Positions 55,673 to 63,783 of a DNA stretch of 64,000 bases are shown piece after piece. The DNA comes from an uncultured Clostridia bacterium (GTDB lineage Bacteria > Bacillota > Clostridia > Christensenellales > Aristaeellaceae). How positions within the stretch are numbered: position 1 is the stretch's first letter; each line of letters begins with the position of its first letter. The stretch covers positions 62,001 to 126,000 of the forward strand of contig CAKURR010000002.1 in NCBI GenBank assembly GCA_934675735.1, read 5' to 3'. The translations under genes and the position numbers were made by a program. The notes under the pieces were generated by a model. The model was not told the DNA's origin. It searched no databases and saw only the letters and a program-made list of their open reading frames with translations.

Positions 55673-55762
55673 TTAGAGCCACGCCGTGATGAGCAGATAA
55701 GCATACAGCAGCACAATCGCGCCGCCGACAACGGCAAGCAGGGTCAAAAGCTTTTTCTTCAC
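55673..55762 (-). CDS. 29-residue single-pass membrane peptide
   Basis: From GTG 55762: a cluster MKKKLLTLL then a continuous hydrophobic stretch AVVGGAIVLLYAYLLITAWL and stop. It starts three bases after the stop of the DUF4230 gene, inside the ribosome-bound region GAGGAGCGG. Its perfect membrane-helix composition and lack of stops make a real gene likely. It may act with the DUF4230 protein. Just after it, TGCCCGC (55632) and GCGGGCA (55658) pair, without a T run. Confidence 0.6.
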   Translation of the reverse strand: MKKKLLTLLAVVGGAIVLLYAYLLITAWL

Positions 55763-55765
55763 GGC

Positions 55766-56386
55766 TTACCGCTCCTCCTCAAAGGTAATGGCGTAATCCT
55801 TCAAATCCATCGTGCCGGAAAGAAAACCGCCGATAATCGTCTTGGCGTTCCGCCGCGCTTCATCCAGAATCCCGTTGTCAATCGCCGTCTGCCGCACCTG
55901 CTTTTTCAGCTCAATCTGGGCTTCGTTGACGTCGGCAATATGCAGCGGGGTGAAAATGCTCTGGCTTTCGTCGTAGATTTTCAGGCTGTCGTTGTCGATG
56001 CTGACATCCAGAATTTCAATCTCCGGCAGTTTGACGGTGACGGTTCGGTTTTCATCATCCACCTGCACGTCAATCTTGGCAAAATCCAATCCGGCCTTCA
56101 CCACGCCGTCGTAACTGTAAATGTATTTGCTCTTCGTAAACGGGATATCCATGCCGAAAAGCTGGCGGGTGCTGGTGCTGGACTGCACGTTGGTGAAATA
56201 GCCCGCCTGTGTGACCAGTTCGCCCATATCCTTGAGCCCAAAGGCCACCGTTCGGCTTTCCACCTGATTTTTGCGGGTCTGAATCAGCATCGCCGCAATA
56301 ATCGTGATGCAAATCAATATCACAATCAGCGCGACGACCAGCAGATTTCTGCTCACTTTATTCGCGCGCTTTTGATTTTTTTCCAT
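55766..56386 (-). CDS. DUF4230-family membrane protein
   Basis: 206 aa. Basic N-terminus, one membrane helix (about 17-40, NLLVVALIVILICITIIAAM), then an outside domain. DUF4230-like pattern: LKDMGELVTQAGYFTNV, ILDVSIDNDSLKIYDESQS, and a C-terminal stretch LDEARRNAKTIIGGFL followed by DYAITFEEE. The related proteins at 63182 and 63784 have the same ending pattern. The ATG at 56386 lacks a strong ribosome site. Confidence 0.75.
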   Translation of the reverse strand: MEKNQKRANKVSRNLLVVALIVILICITIIAAMLIQTRKNQVESRTVAFGLKDMGELVTQAGYFTNVQSSTSTRQLFGMDIPFTKSKYIYSYDGVVKAGLDFAKIDVQVDDENRTVTVKLPEIEILDVSIDNDSLKIYDESQSIFTPLHIADVNEAQIELKKQVRQTAIDNGILDEARRNAKTIIGGFLSGTMDLKDYAITFEEER

Positions 56387-56422
56387 ATACAAAACTCGCT
56401 TTCGGTTTTTGTTTATGGATTC

Positions 56423-56451
56423 ATTATAACCCATGTGTACTTGAATTGCAA
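56423..56451 (-). promoter_or_regulatory. Promoter for the DUF4230 gene
   Basis: TTGCAA (56446-56451), 17 bases, TATAAT (56423-56428), 36 bases before the start. Confidence 0.7.
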
Positions 56452-56504
56452 CGGTTTCCGGTTTTAGGCATTCCATCAAGCCGCTTCTCTTTCATAGCAA
56501 AAAT

Positions 56505-56548
56505 AAGCGCAAGCCCCGTCTCGGTTGACAGAGCTTGCGCTTTGATTT
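56505..56548 (-). terminator. Terminator after the flavoprotein gene
   Basis: AAGCGCAAGC and GCTTGCGCTT, 10 bp perfect, followed by ATTTTTGC on the minus strand. Confidence 0.85.
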
Positions 56549-56562
56549 TTGAAAAGGAGCCC

Positions 56563-58446
56563 TTACTCCGCCTTCGCGGCGTTCTCGCCGGCGATACGGC
56601 CAAAGACCAGGAAGTCGGTCATGGCGTTGCCGCCGAGGCGGTTGCCCGCGTGCAGGCCGCCCGTCACCTCGCCGGCCGCATACAGGCCGTCGATGACGCT
56701 GCCTTCGGTGGAGATGACGTGGGTGTCGGTGTCAATCTTCACGCCGCCCATGGTATGATGCAGCGAGGGGGAACGCGGGGTGGCGACGAACGGCGCTTCG
56801 TCGATCTTCTCGCCGAAGAGCGGCTTGCCGAAGTCGTCGTCCTTCTGCGCGTCAACGAAGGAGTTGTAGCGCTCGATGGTCTCCACAAAGGTGTCGGCCG
56901 GAATGCCGAGCTTCTCGGCCAGCTCTTCGAGGGTATCGGCCACGACGACGTTGCCCTTGGCTTCCATGCCCGCGACGTCGGCGTTCTTGGCGATCTTGTT
57001 GTCGCAGATGATGTAGAAGATGCCGTCGGTCTGCTCCAGCGCCGCCTTGGAGAGCACGTCGCGCTCGGCGTACTCGTTCACGTAGCGCTTGCCTTCCTTA
57101 TTGACAAAGACCTGAGTCTCGGCGCTGCCCCAGATGCCGCTGAACAGGGAGCCGTCCACCGGATGGGAGGAGGGCATCAGCTGAGCGAAGCCCATGCCGA
57201 CCAGATCCGCGCCGACCGCCTTCGCCATCACGATGCCGTCGCCGGTAATCGTCGGGGCGTTGGTGGAGGGCATGGTGTCGGACAGACCCGGCCAGTAGTT
57301 GTTGTATTCCACAACCATCGGCGCGTTGGCGGAGAAACCGCCCGTCGCCAGCACCACGCCGCTGTTGGCGTGCAGGGTGACGTTCGCGCCCTCGGAGGTG
57401 GTGGCCTTCACGCCGACCACCTTGCCGTTTTCGACGATAAGCTCGTTGGCGCGGGTATCGGTCACAATCTCAACGCCGTTGGCCTTGGCCGCGTCGGTGA
57501 GAATGGTAATGACGTTGCCGTTAGCCAGACCGTGGGAGCGCGGCCACATCGCGCCCAGAATGGTGGAGGTGGTGTCGTTCCACACCGCGCCGATGCTTTC
57601 GGCCCACTTCAGCGCGTCCAGCGCGTTGGTGGCGAAGGTGCGGGCCAGCTCCAGATCCGGCTCGATGACGGTGCCGTCCAGACCGGTGCGCTTGCCGCCC
57701 ATGTAGGTGTGGAGCATGTGCAGCTCCGGAGAATCGAACAGGGTGGTGGAACCGCTGGCGATATACTCGTTAATCTGGCCCTTGACGGTCTCCAGCACCT
57801 CGGCGAACGCGCCGAAGTCGGCCGGGTCGAGGTCGAGATAGCTCTTCAGCTCGCCGAGCAGCGCTTCGCTCATCTCGGTGTTGGCCTGACGCTCGGGGTC
57901 GCAAGCGTTGAAGCCCTGACCCGCAATCAGCGTGTTGCCGCCGAGGGAACCGGCCTTCTCCACGAGGATGACCTTCGCGCCGTTCTGCGCCGCGGTGATG
58001 GACGCGGTCAGGCCCGCGCCGCCGCCGCCGAGCACGACGACGTCATAGGTCGCTTCGACGTCCTCAACGGGCGCCTTCTCCACGGCGACAGCCTTGAGCG
58101 CTTCCGCGTCGCCGCCCGCCTGCGCCACGCAGTCCGCAACGGCGGTCAGGATGGCGTTGGAGGAATTGGTCGCGCCGGACACAGTGTCCACCGCGAGGGA
58201 CTGATTTTCCACGATGGCAGCCGGAATCTCCGCAATCGGGCGATCCGACAGGCCGACAGTCTCGCTGTGCTCAACGACGGTCACGTCGGTGATCGCGTCC
58301 GCGCTGAACGTCACAGAGACGGTCACAGGGCCGTTGTTGCCCTGCGCAGTAGCGGTGTAAGTGCCCTCGGTGTAGGCGGCCAGCGCCATGGCGCCGGTCA
58401 TCACCAGCATGAGGAACACCAGAAGGGCTGCTGTGAGCTTTTTCAT
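56563..58446 (-). CDS. Secreted FMN/FAD flavoprotein reductase (fumarate/urocanate reductase-like)
   Basis: 627 aa. Signal peptide (1-24), FMN_bind domain with the covalent-attachment motif VDTVSGATNSS (about residue 85-100), then an FAD_binding_2 domain from about 130 (YDVVVLGGGGAGLTASITA) to the end. Catalytic-type segments: SLHHTMGGVKID, GLYAAGEVTGGLHAGNRLGGNA. Such enzymes reduce fumarate, urocanate or other enoates on the outside using electrons passed through covalently bound FMN. A -10 TATAAT is seen at 58496-58501. The upstream MerR/VanZ unit is separate. Confidence 0.92.
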   Translation of the reverse strand: MKKLTAALLVFLMLVMTGAMALAAYTEGTYTATAQGNNGPVTVSVTFSADAITDVTVVEHSETVGLSDRPIAEIPAAIVENQSLAVDTVSGATNSSNAILTAVADCVAQAGGDAEALKAVAVEKAPVEDVEATYDVVVLGGGGAGLTASITAAQNGAKVILVEKAGSLGGNTLIAGQGFNACDPERQANTEMSEALLGELKSYLDLDPADFGAFAEVLETVKGQINEYIASGSTTLFDSPELHMLHTYMGGKRTGLDGTVIEPDLELARTFATNALDALKWAESIGAVWNDTTSTILGAMWPRSHGLANGNVITILTDAAKANGVEIVTDTRANELIVENGKVVGVKATTSEGANVTLHANSGVVLATGGFSANAPMVVEYNNYWPGLSDTMPSTNAPTITGDGIVMAKAVGADLVGMGFAQLMPSSHPVDGSLFSGIWGSAETQVFVNKEGKRYVNEYAERDVLSKAALEQTDGIFYIICDNKIAKNADVAGMEAKGNVVVADTLEELAEKLGIPADTFVETIERYNSFVDAQKDDDFGKPLFGEKIDEAPFVATPRSPSLHHTMGGVKIDTDTHVISTEGSVIDGLYAAGEVTGGLHAGNRLGGNAMTDFLVFGRIAGENAAKAE

Positions 58447-58570
58447 GGGTATTTCTCCTTTTTCTTCCTCTGCCCGAAATCGGGCGACGAAGAGCATTAT
58501 ACAGCATAAAGAGACTTTAGATACAAGCAGGAATATCAAATTTCGTGAAAAAATCGTCGGAAGCATTCAA

Positions 58571-58618
58571 AAAGCGCTTCTTTCACGCGTAAAAGCTTTT
58601 TTATCGTGAAAGAAGCGC
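58571..58618 (-). terminator. Terminator after the MerR-family gene
   Basis: GCGCTTCTTTCACG and CGTGAAAGAAGCGC, 14 bp perfect, followed by TTTTTG on the minus strand. Confidence 0.85.
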
Positions 58619-58630
58619 ATGAATTTGTGA

Positions 58631-59419
58631 TTAAATCGGCAGATAGACGGTCGAATAGAGGAAAACCTTCCCATCGCTCGTCTCCGACGCGAGGTGCAGG
58701 CCGAACAGCTCGCCGTCCGCGCGCACGGCATACCCCGCCTTCTGCACGCACGCGAGGATTTCCGGCACGGCCTCGTCGTCCCACGGCTGGCAGGCAAAGC
58801 GGTGAATCACCCGCACGCACTTCTCCGACGGCAGGCGCACCGTGTGTTCCGACGGCAGCGCCCACGCCTTGCAGGCCGCGTCCTCCGCGCAGAGACGGAA
58901 ACGCTTTTCGCTCTTGGGCGCAAGCGCGCGGGCAAAGCTGATGCGCGTGTCGGGCATGGCGTTGATGAACGCATCCAGCGAGCGGCGGGCGGCGATATCC
59001 GTCGTGCTCAGCTCGCTGAGCGACACTTTGAGCAGCCGAAGCGGCGGACGGGCGCAGACCGTCGGCTCATCCAGATGGGCCTGAGCATAGGCCAGCCGCT
59101 TTTCAAAGGCGTCCAGTGCGGCCGCGCGTCTGCGCAGCAGCTCGCTCTGGGCCAGCAGCGCATCCCGCTGGGTGAGCAGCTGCGTGCGCAGACCCGCGAG
59201 GTGGTCGTCCTTGAAATGGGTGACGATATCCTGCACGGAAAAATCCGCCTGCCGATATTTTTTGAACGACAGCAGCAGAATCAGCTGATCCTCGTTGTAA
59301 TACCGCGTGCCGTTTTCGCTCTTTTTCGGGGTGACGACTCCCTCCTGCTCGTAAAAGCGCAGCGCCTGGGTGGTCAGCCCCAGCAGCCGCGCGACCTCGC
59401 CGATTTTGTAAGACGTCAT
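58631..59419 (-). CDS. MerR-family transcriptional regulator with effector domain
   Basis: 262 aa. N-terminal MerR HTH (YKIGEVARLLGLTTQALRFYEQEG, residues 4-27) with RYYNEDQL and the coiled-coil dimer region LLTQRDALLAQSELLRRR. The C-terminal half is a possible small-molecule-binding (GyrI-like) part. It overlaps the VanZ gene by four bases (ATGA), so they are co-translated. A link with the flavoprotein gene downstream is possible but a terminator separates them. Confidence 0.88.
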   Translation of the reverse strand: MTSYKIGEVARLLGLTTQALRFYEQEGVVTPKKSENGTRYYNEDQLILLLSFKKYRQADFSVQDIVTHFKDDHLAGLRTQLLTQRDALLAQSELLRRRAAALDAFEKRLAYAQAHLDEPTVCARPPLRLLKVSLSELSTTDIAARRSLDAFINAMPDTRISFARALAPKSEKRFRLCAEDAACKAWALPSEHTVRLPSEKCVRVIHRFACQPWDDEAVPEILACVQKAGYAVRADGELFGLHLASETSDGKVFLYSTVYLPI

Positions 59420-59877
59420 GCCTTCGTCTCCCCCTTCCGCCCGCGGATGTGCAGCGCCGCCGCGCGGAGCAAAAGCGCAATCGCCGCGCCGACCGTATCA
59501 ATCATCACATCGACGGGGCTCGGGCCGCGCCCGTCGGAAAAACACTGGTGAAACTCGTCGCTCGCCGCATAGAGCGCGCAGACCGCCAGCGCCGTCCGCG
59601 CCGGACGTCTCGCGCCGCTCACCGAAAGCGCATGCGCCCACAGCCAGAATAGCACCGCATATTCCCCCATGTGCGCGCATTTGCGCACGACCGGCTCCAG
59701 CGCATCCGCCGGAATGCGCCCCGCCGTCTGCGCGCCGAGCACAAAGGTCAGCGCCTTTTCAATCAGCTCGGTGACAAAGCCGCTCTGCTCGCCGGAAACG
59801 TCGCCCGGCATGGCGGACATCATAAAAATAAAGGCCATCCACGCCGCGCACAGCGCCCAGGCCGCCGTTTTTTTCAT
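59416..59877 (-). CDS. VanZ-family membrane protein
   Basis: 153 aa, about four membrane helices. VanZ hallmarks: HMGEYAVLFWLWAHAL and ASDEFHQCFSDGRGPSPVDVMIDTVG. VanZ proteins give low-level teicoplanin tolerance, but the general role is unclear. Start 59877 has AAAAGGGGG upstream. It directly precedes the MerR gene. Confidence 0.9.
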   Translation of the reverse strand: MKKTAAWALCAAWMAFIFMMSAMPGDVSGEQSGFVTELIEKALTFVLGAQTAGRIPADALEPVVRKCAHMGEYAVLFWLWAHALSVSGARRPARTALAVCALYAASDEFHQCFSDGRGPSPVDVMIDTVGAAIALLLRAAALHIRGRKGETKA

Positions 59878-59992
59878 ACGCAAGCCCCCTTTTCTGCCGT
59901 CCGTTTGAAAGTATGATAGCACAGGACGGCGAAAAAAGAAAGATTCCGACGCTTATCCAACCCCTCCGCAAGCCAAAATTGGCAAAAAATGC

Positions 59993-60020
59993 TTGAGTTT
60001 TCATCGCCTTCTGGTATAAT
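59993..60020 (+). promoter_or_regulatory. Promoter for the M23 protein
   Basis: TTGAGT (59993-59998), 16 bases, TATAAT (60015-60020), 67 bases before the ATG. Confidence 0.6.
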
Positions 60021-60087
60021 GAAGGGAGAAAAAACAGCAAACGCGCCCGCTCGGGGTGCGGAAAGCCGAATTATCGGAGGGCATACC

Positions 60088-61170
60088 ATGAAAAAAAGAC
60101 GGATCGCGGCGCTCGCTCTGGCGGGCCTGCTTCTGACCGCGGGCGCGTATGCGGAGAGCACGCCGGAAGTGACGGCTGCCCCCGTTCAGGCCGAAGAAAC
60201 GGCCGAACCGCAGCACAATCTGACGGTCACGACCAAATATCGCTATTTCATCAGCCAGTATCGCTACATCCGCGAGCGCAAGGTCTCGTATTTCGATAAC
60301 GTATACGCCTACAACCACGGCGAATACAGCCTGACCCCGTTCGCCAGCACCGTGCCGGAGGAATATTTCGTCACCGACGAGGGCGGCACGCTGGCCATCG
60401 CGCCCATCGTGCTGGATATCACCGACGCGATGCGCGAGCGCCTTTACGGCGCGGACACGGGCGAAACCGCGCTCTACTACGGCCAGTACTGCGAGCGCGA
60501 AAAAGACCGCAAGGGCGTTTGGGGCTACACCGGCATTCACGAGGGCATCGACTTTGTGAACGTCAAGGGCGCGCCGCTGTATGCGATTCTGGGCGGCGAG
60601 GTGACGCGCGGCACGGATAAAAACGGCACCGTCGCCATCTACAACGCCGAATACGACATCACACTACTCTATCTGCACTGCGAAAACAGCATCGTCCGCC
60701 GCGGCGACACCGTGGAAGCGGGCGACATGATTGCCAAAGAGGGCAAGACGAACATCACCGGCGGCGCGAACACCCATTACACCCATGTGGAACTGCGCAA
60801 GGGCCGCCACACCTCCTCCAGCCCGTATCGCGACACCGTGCTCACCAGCGACTGCCCCTACGCCGTGATGCAGCAGGCGCTGGGCGTGGCGGAATCCGGC
60901 CGCCAGCCGATTACCGCCGCCGCCGTGCAGCAGGCGCAACGCATGCGCGAGGAAGCCGAAGCGCAGGCCAAGGCCGAAGCGGAAGCCGCGCAGCAGGCCG
61001 CCGAGGAAGAAGCCAAGGCACAGGCCGAGGCCGAGCAGAACGCGGATATCACGCTGGTTGATTCCCTGCCGGGCACGACCGCCGGTTACGGCTTCGGCGG
61101 CGCGACGGCCACGCCGGAAGCGACCGCCACCCCCGTGCCGGAAGCCACGCTGCCGCCGACCAACCCCTAA
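60088..61170 (+). CDS. Secreted M23 (LytM-type) peptidase-like protein, probably degenerate
   Basis: 360 aa with a signal peptide (about 1-20). The LytM core has HEGIDFVN (HxxxD zinc pair) and the partner His in LLYLHCENS. The HxH motif of the family reads YTHVEL instead of HLHFE, so the first, catalytic His is Tyr while the zinc His remains. A Gln/Ala/Glu helix (about 275-320) and a Thr/Pro tail follow. It could be a scaffold or amidase activator. Start has CGGAGG seven bases before ATG 60088. Confidence 0.8.
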   Translation: MKKRRIAALALAGLLLTAGAYAESTPEVTAAPVQAEETAEPQHNLTVTTKYRYFISQYRYIRERKVSYFDNVYAYNHGEYSLTPFASTVPEEYFVTDEGGTLAIAPIVLDITDAMRERLYGADTGETALYYGQYCEREKDRKGVWGYTGIHEGIDFVNVKGAPLYAILGGEVTRGTDKNGTVAIYNAEYDITLLYLHCENSIVRRGDTVEAGDMIAKEGKTNITGGANTHYTHVELRKGRHTSSSPYRDTVLTSDCPYAVMQQALGVAESGRQPITAAAVQQAQRMREEAEAQAKAEAEAAQQAAEEEAKAQAEAEQNADITLVDSLPGTTAGYGFGGATATPEATATPVPEATLPPTNP

Positions 61171-61269
61171 GCGATTCGCTGACTTCCGCCGTCTTCTGTT
61201 CAAATCTCGGAAGCTCCGCACACGCGGTCCCAATGACGCGATTTTGGAACAACGTTCATACCGTAAACA

Positions 61270-61312
61270 AAAGGCCCGCAAAGACGCGACAGCGACGAGA
61301 GGGCCTTTTTCT
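61270..61312 (+). terminator. Terminator after the M23 gene
   Basis: AAAGGCCC and GGGCCTTT pair around a GC-rich loop, followed by TTTTTC. Confidence 0.75.
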
Positions 61313-61334
61313 GTATCAAAAGGAGGGATGCTGC

Positions 61335-62255
61335 TTGGTTCGCGTTCTGCGCTATCCCTATCTGACGGGCTTTGCCTGTCTGTGCGCCGTTTCGTGCGCC
61401 GTGGCCCGCGATCTCTGCGTGGGCGCGGGCCAAACCGGCTGGGCGCGCGTGCTGCTCATCTGCACGTTTGTGCTGCTGGGGCTATGCTTCGCGCTGCTTT
61501 CCTGCCGCTTTTTTGTGGATGAGCTGGGCGTGGGCGTGGGCTTTCTGCTGCGCGTGCGCCGCACGGCATGGCACGAGCTGGCCTGTGTCGGCGTGCTCAG
61601 CTGCAACAGCCGCCGCACCTATTTCTACGGCCTGTATGAAAACTCCAACGGCTTTCTGGAGCTGCTGCACCGCGCGCCCGGCTGCGGAAGCTGGGGCTTT
61701 GTCGTGCCGACCGGCAGGCGGCTGATCAGCGCCCTGCTCGACCTCTGCCCCGAAGAAATCGACTTCGCACCCGCGCCGCACAAGCATCCCGTCAATCCTC
61801 TGCGCCCGCTCTGGCATCAGGCGGCGATGTATATGCTGCTGCTCATTCCCGGCGGGGCGCTGGCGCTCTTCACCGGCGCGATGATGCTCATCCGCGCCAG
61901 CGAGATGACCGCCACTTTCTCCGTCGTCGGGCTGACACTGGCGGCCTGCGGCATGTTCGCGGCGGGGCTCTTCCTGCTCTATCGCGCGCTCGTCGCCGTC
62001 ACCACCTGCCCGCGAATCAGCGAAGAGGGCGTCTGCGCGGGCGTCGGCGTGTATATGCCGTGGGAGGACGTGCACTTCGGCTACGTCCACCGCCGCGCTC
62101 AGGTCAGCGGCATGTTTCTGCTCTCTCAGCCGCTCGAAAAGGCGGGCAAGCGCGGCGAACACGCCGTCTACTGTCTCTCCCTGCCGGATACCTCCACCCT
62201 GCTGCTGGCGTATCTGACCTATTGCCCCTATGCCGAGAAGGGGATTAGCGTTTGA
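61335..62255 (+). CDS. Multi-pass membrane protein with PH-like domains
   Basis: 306 aa from a TTG eight bases behind AGGAGG (61321-61326); an ATG at 61328 is out of frame. Two hydrophobic pairs (about 6-65 and 185-250) each precede a beta-rich soluble part. The first part is LGVGVGFLLRVRRTAWHELACV, the second PRISEEGVCAGVGVYMPWEDVHFG. This alternation resembles bacterial PH-domain (bPH/YdbT-like) membrane proteins. Function unknown. Confidence 0.65.
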   Translation: MVRVLRYPYLTGFACLCAVSCAVARDLCVGAGQTGWARVLLICTFVLLGLCFALLSCRFFVDELGVGVGFLLRVRRTAWHELACVGVLSCNSRRTYFYGLYENSNGFLELLHRAPGCGSWGFVVPTGRRLISALLDLCPEEIDFAPAPHKHPVNPLRPLWHQAAMYMLLLIPGGALALFTGAMMLIRASEMTATFSVVGLTLAACGMFAAGLFLLYRALVAVTTCPRISEEGVCAGVGVYMPWEDVHFGYVHRRAQVSGMFLLSQPLEKAGKRGEHAVYCLSLPDTSTLLLAYLTYCPYAEKGISV

Positions 62256-62278
62256 CGCGTTTTCCCGCTCAAAATTGA

Positions 62279-62316
62279 CCGCATTTGTGCCGTAAACGGG
62301 ATGAATGCGGTTTTTC
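62279..62316 (+). terminator. Terminator after the PH-like membrane protein gene
   Basis: CCGCATT and AATGCGG pair around TGTGCCGTAAACGGGATG; ends in TTTTT. Nothing else is seen up to 62446. Confidence 0.75.
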
Positions 62317-62445
62317 TTTGCAAAAATAGGCGGGTTTGAAAAGAAACCGGCTTATACCATGCGTTGTTTTACTGTTTTTCCTGTTTTTTGTAAAGCAGCG
62401 CGGTCTGTAAACCGTTTGCTTCACAAAAATCGCCCAAAATGATAA

Positions 62446-62490
62446 AGAAACACAGCTTCCCTGCCTTGCGCTTATCGGGAAGCCGTGTTT
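62446..62490 (-). terminator. Terminator after the vanX-like gene
   Basis: AAACACGGCTTCCC and GGGAAGCTGTGTTT pair with one mismatch, followed by CTTT on the minus strand. Confidence 0.75.
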
Positions 62491-62526
62491 GAATCGCCTT
62501 GTTCTGCGTCCTCTGCGGATATCGCT

Positions 62527-63147
62527 TTATCGGTTTTCACTTAAGATTTCAAAGTCAAAATACGTCTCGGGATACGGTTCGTTTTCCAGCCGATAATGCC
62601 ACCATTCCTCGGTGTAGGCCTCGAACCCCGCGTTTTCCATACCCGTTTCGAGCAAACAACGGTTTTCCCTCTGCGCGGCGGTTAAAGGGGCGTATTCGTG
62701 CGCGGAAATCGGCGAAAACCAGTCAAATTCGCCGCCCATATCCAGCGGCACGCCCTTTTCATCCGTCAAAGTCAAATCGACGGTCGAGCCGCGCGAATGG
62801 CCGGAGTGCCGCGCAATATACCCGCGAGGAAAAAGCTCCCGCTTTTCCAGCGTCGGATAAAATTCGGCTTTGCCGACGGTATCGCTTTCATCCTGCGCCC
62901 AGCGGACAAAATCATCCACCGCGCGCTGGGGCCGATACGCGTCGTAAATGAGCAGGCACAGATCCCTTGCGGCAAAATATGCCGCCGCCTTTTTCAACGC
63001 CAGCGCGGCGGGCAAGGTCAGCACGGCGCGCGCCGCGCCATACCCGCAGGCGGGACGCCCCATGAAATTGTGGTTGCCCGCATAGCGGATATCTTCCAAT
63101 ATCTCGGGAATCACGTCGCGGACGTAAACGAAGTTTAGGGGAAGCAT
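62527..63147 (-). CDS. D-alanyl-D-alanine dipeptidase, VanX/DdpX family (M15D)
   Basis: 206 aa, no signal peptide. Hydrolyses D-Ala-D-Ala. Zinc and catalytic motifs: SGHSRGSTVDLTL (SxHxxGxxxD) and EEWWHYRLEN (ExxWH, catalytic Glu and zinc His). The Arg of YDAYRPQRAVDDF corresponds to the VanX transition-state Arg. It may function in D-Ala recycling. It lies 34 bases after the DUF4230 lipoprotein gene, in the same transcript. The related, secreted VanY is 10 kb away. Confidence 0.9.
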   Translation of the reverse strand: MLPLNFVYVRDVIPEILEDIRYAGNHNFMGRPACGYGAARAVLTLPAALALKKAAAYFAARDLCLLIYDAYRPQRAVDDFVRWAQDESDTVGKAEFYPTLEKRELFPRGYIARHSGHSRGSTVDLTLTDEKGVPLDMGGEFDWFSPISAHEYAPLTAAQRENRCLLETGMENAGFEAYTEEWWHYRLENEPYPETYFDFEILSENR

Positions 63148-63181
63148 GCATTACACCTATCGATTCTCTAAAAAGTGCCGA

Positions 63182-63769
63182 TTATTCGGTTTCAACCCAA
63201 TTCACCGTATAAGCGGTTTTCAATTCATTATTCAATGTTTGCACATATCCTTCAATAATTTTCTGTGCCCGTCTTTGCGCCTGCATCATCAATTTCTCAT
63301 CATTCTGAGCCGTGTCTTCCATTTTGTTTCTCGCTTCTGCAATCGCCTGAGTTTGTTGGTTCGCCGTCAAATCTTTCGTCAGCCATCCTTTTTCCGTCAA
63401 AGGCTTCGATATATTTTCGATATCAACGCTTAACACTTTCGCCTTCGGCACAGTCATATAAATTTCATGTTTTTCATCCGGCCCACTGATTGAAATACTT
63501 CCCGCATCAATCCCCACTTTAACTGTCGCATCGTATTCAATCCACGCTTTTTGAAAGCCGATATTTCCCACTCCAAACAAAATTCCATCTTTTTCGTTTT
63601 TATACTCTGCAACATCATGATAATAGCATTTCAATGTTGCCAATTCAAAAATTTGATTGATACCCGATAAGGAGTCCTTAATCATTTTATCCTTATCCGT
63701 ACAGCCCGCCAGCAGAAAGATTGTTACACACAAAATCCCGCATAGCACAAACCTTTTTATTTTTTTCAT
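63182..63769 (-). CDS. DUF4230-family lipoprotein
   Basis: 195 aa. Lipobox FLLAGC (Cys about residue 22) after a basic start MKKIKRFVL. Its outside part shares KAKVLSVDIENISKPL and the ending AQRRAQKIIEGYVQTLNNELKTAYTVNW with the other DUF4230 gene at 55766. AAGGA is ten bases upstream of ATG 63769; the earlier ATG at 63787 overlaps the previous stop and lacks a ribosome site. The base composition is visibly more AT-rich (AAA, ATT, TTT codons) than the rest of the window. Confidence 0.75.
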   Translation of the reverse strand: MKKIKRFVLCGILCVTIFLLAGCTDKDKMIKDSLSGINQIFELATLKCYYHDVAEYKNEKDGILFGVGNIGFQKAWIEYDATVKVGIDAGSISISGPDEKHEIYMTVPKAKVLSVDIENISKPLTEKGWLTKDLTANQQTQAIAEARNKMEDTAQNDEKLMMQAQRRAQKIIEGYVQTLNNELKTAYTVNWVETE

Positions 63770-63783
63770 GTTGTTTGTTTCCT

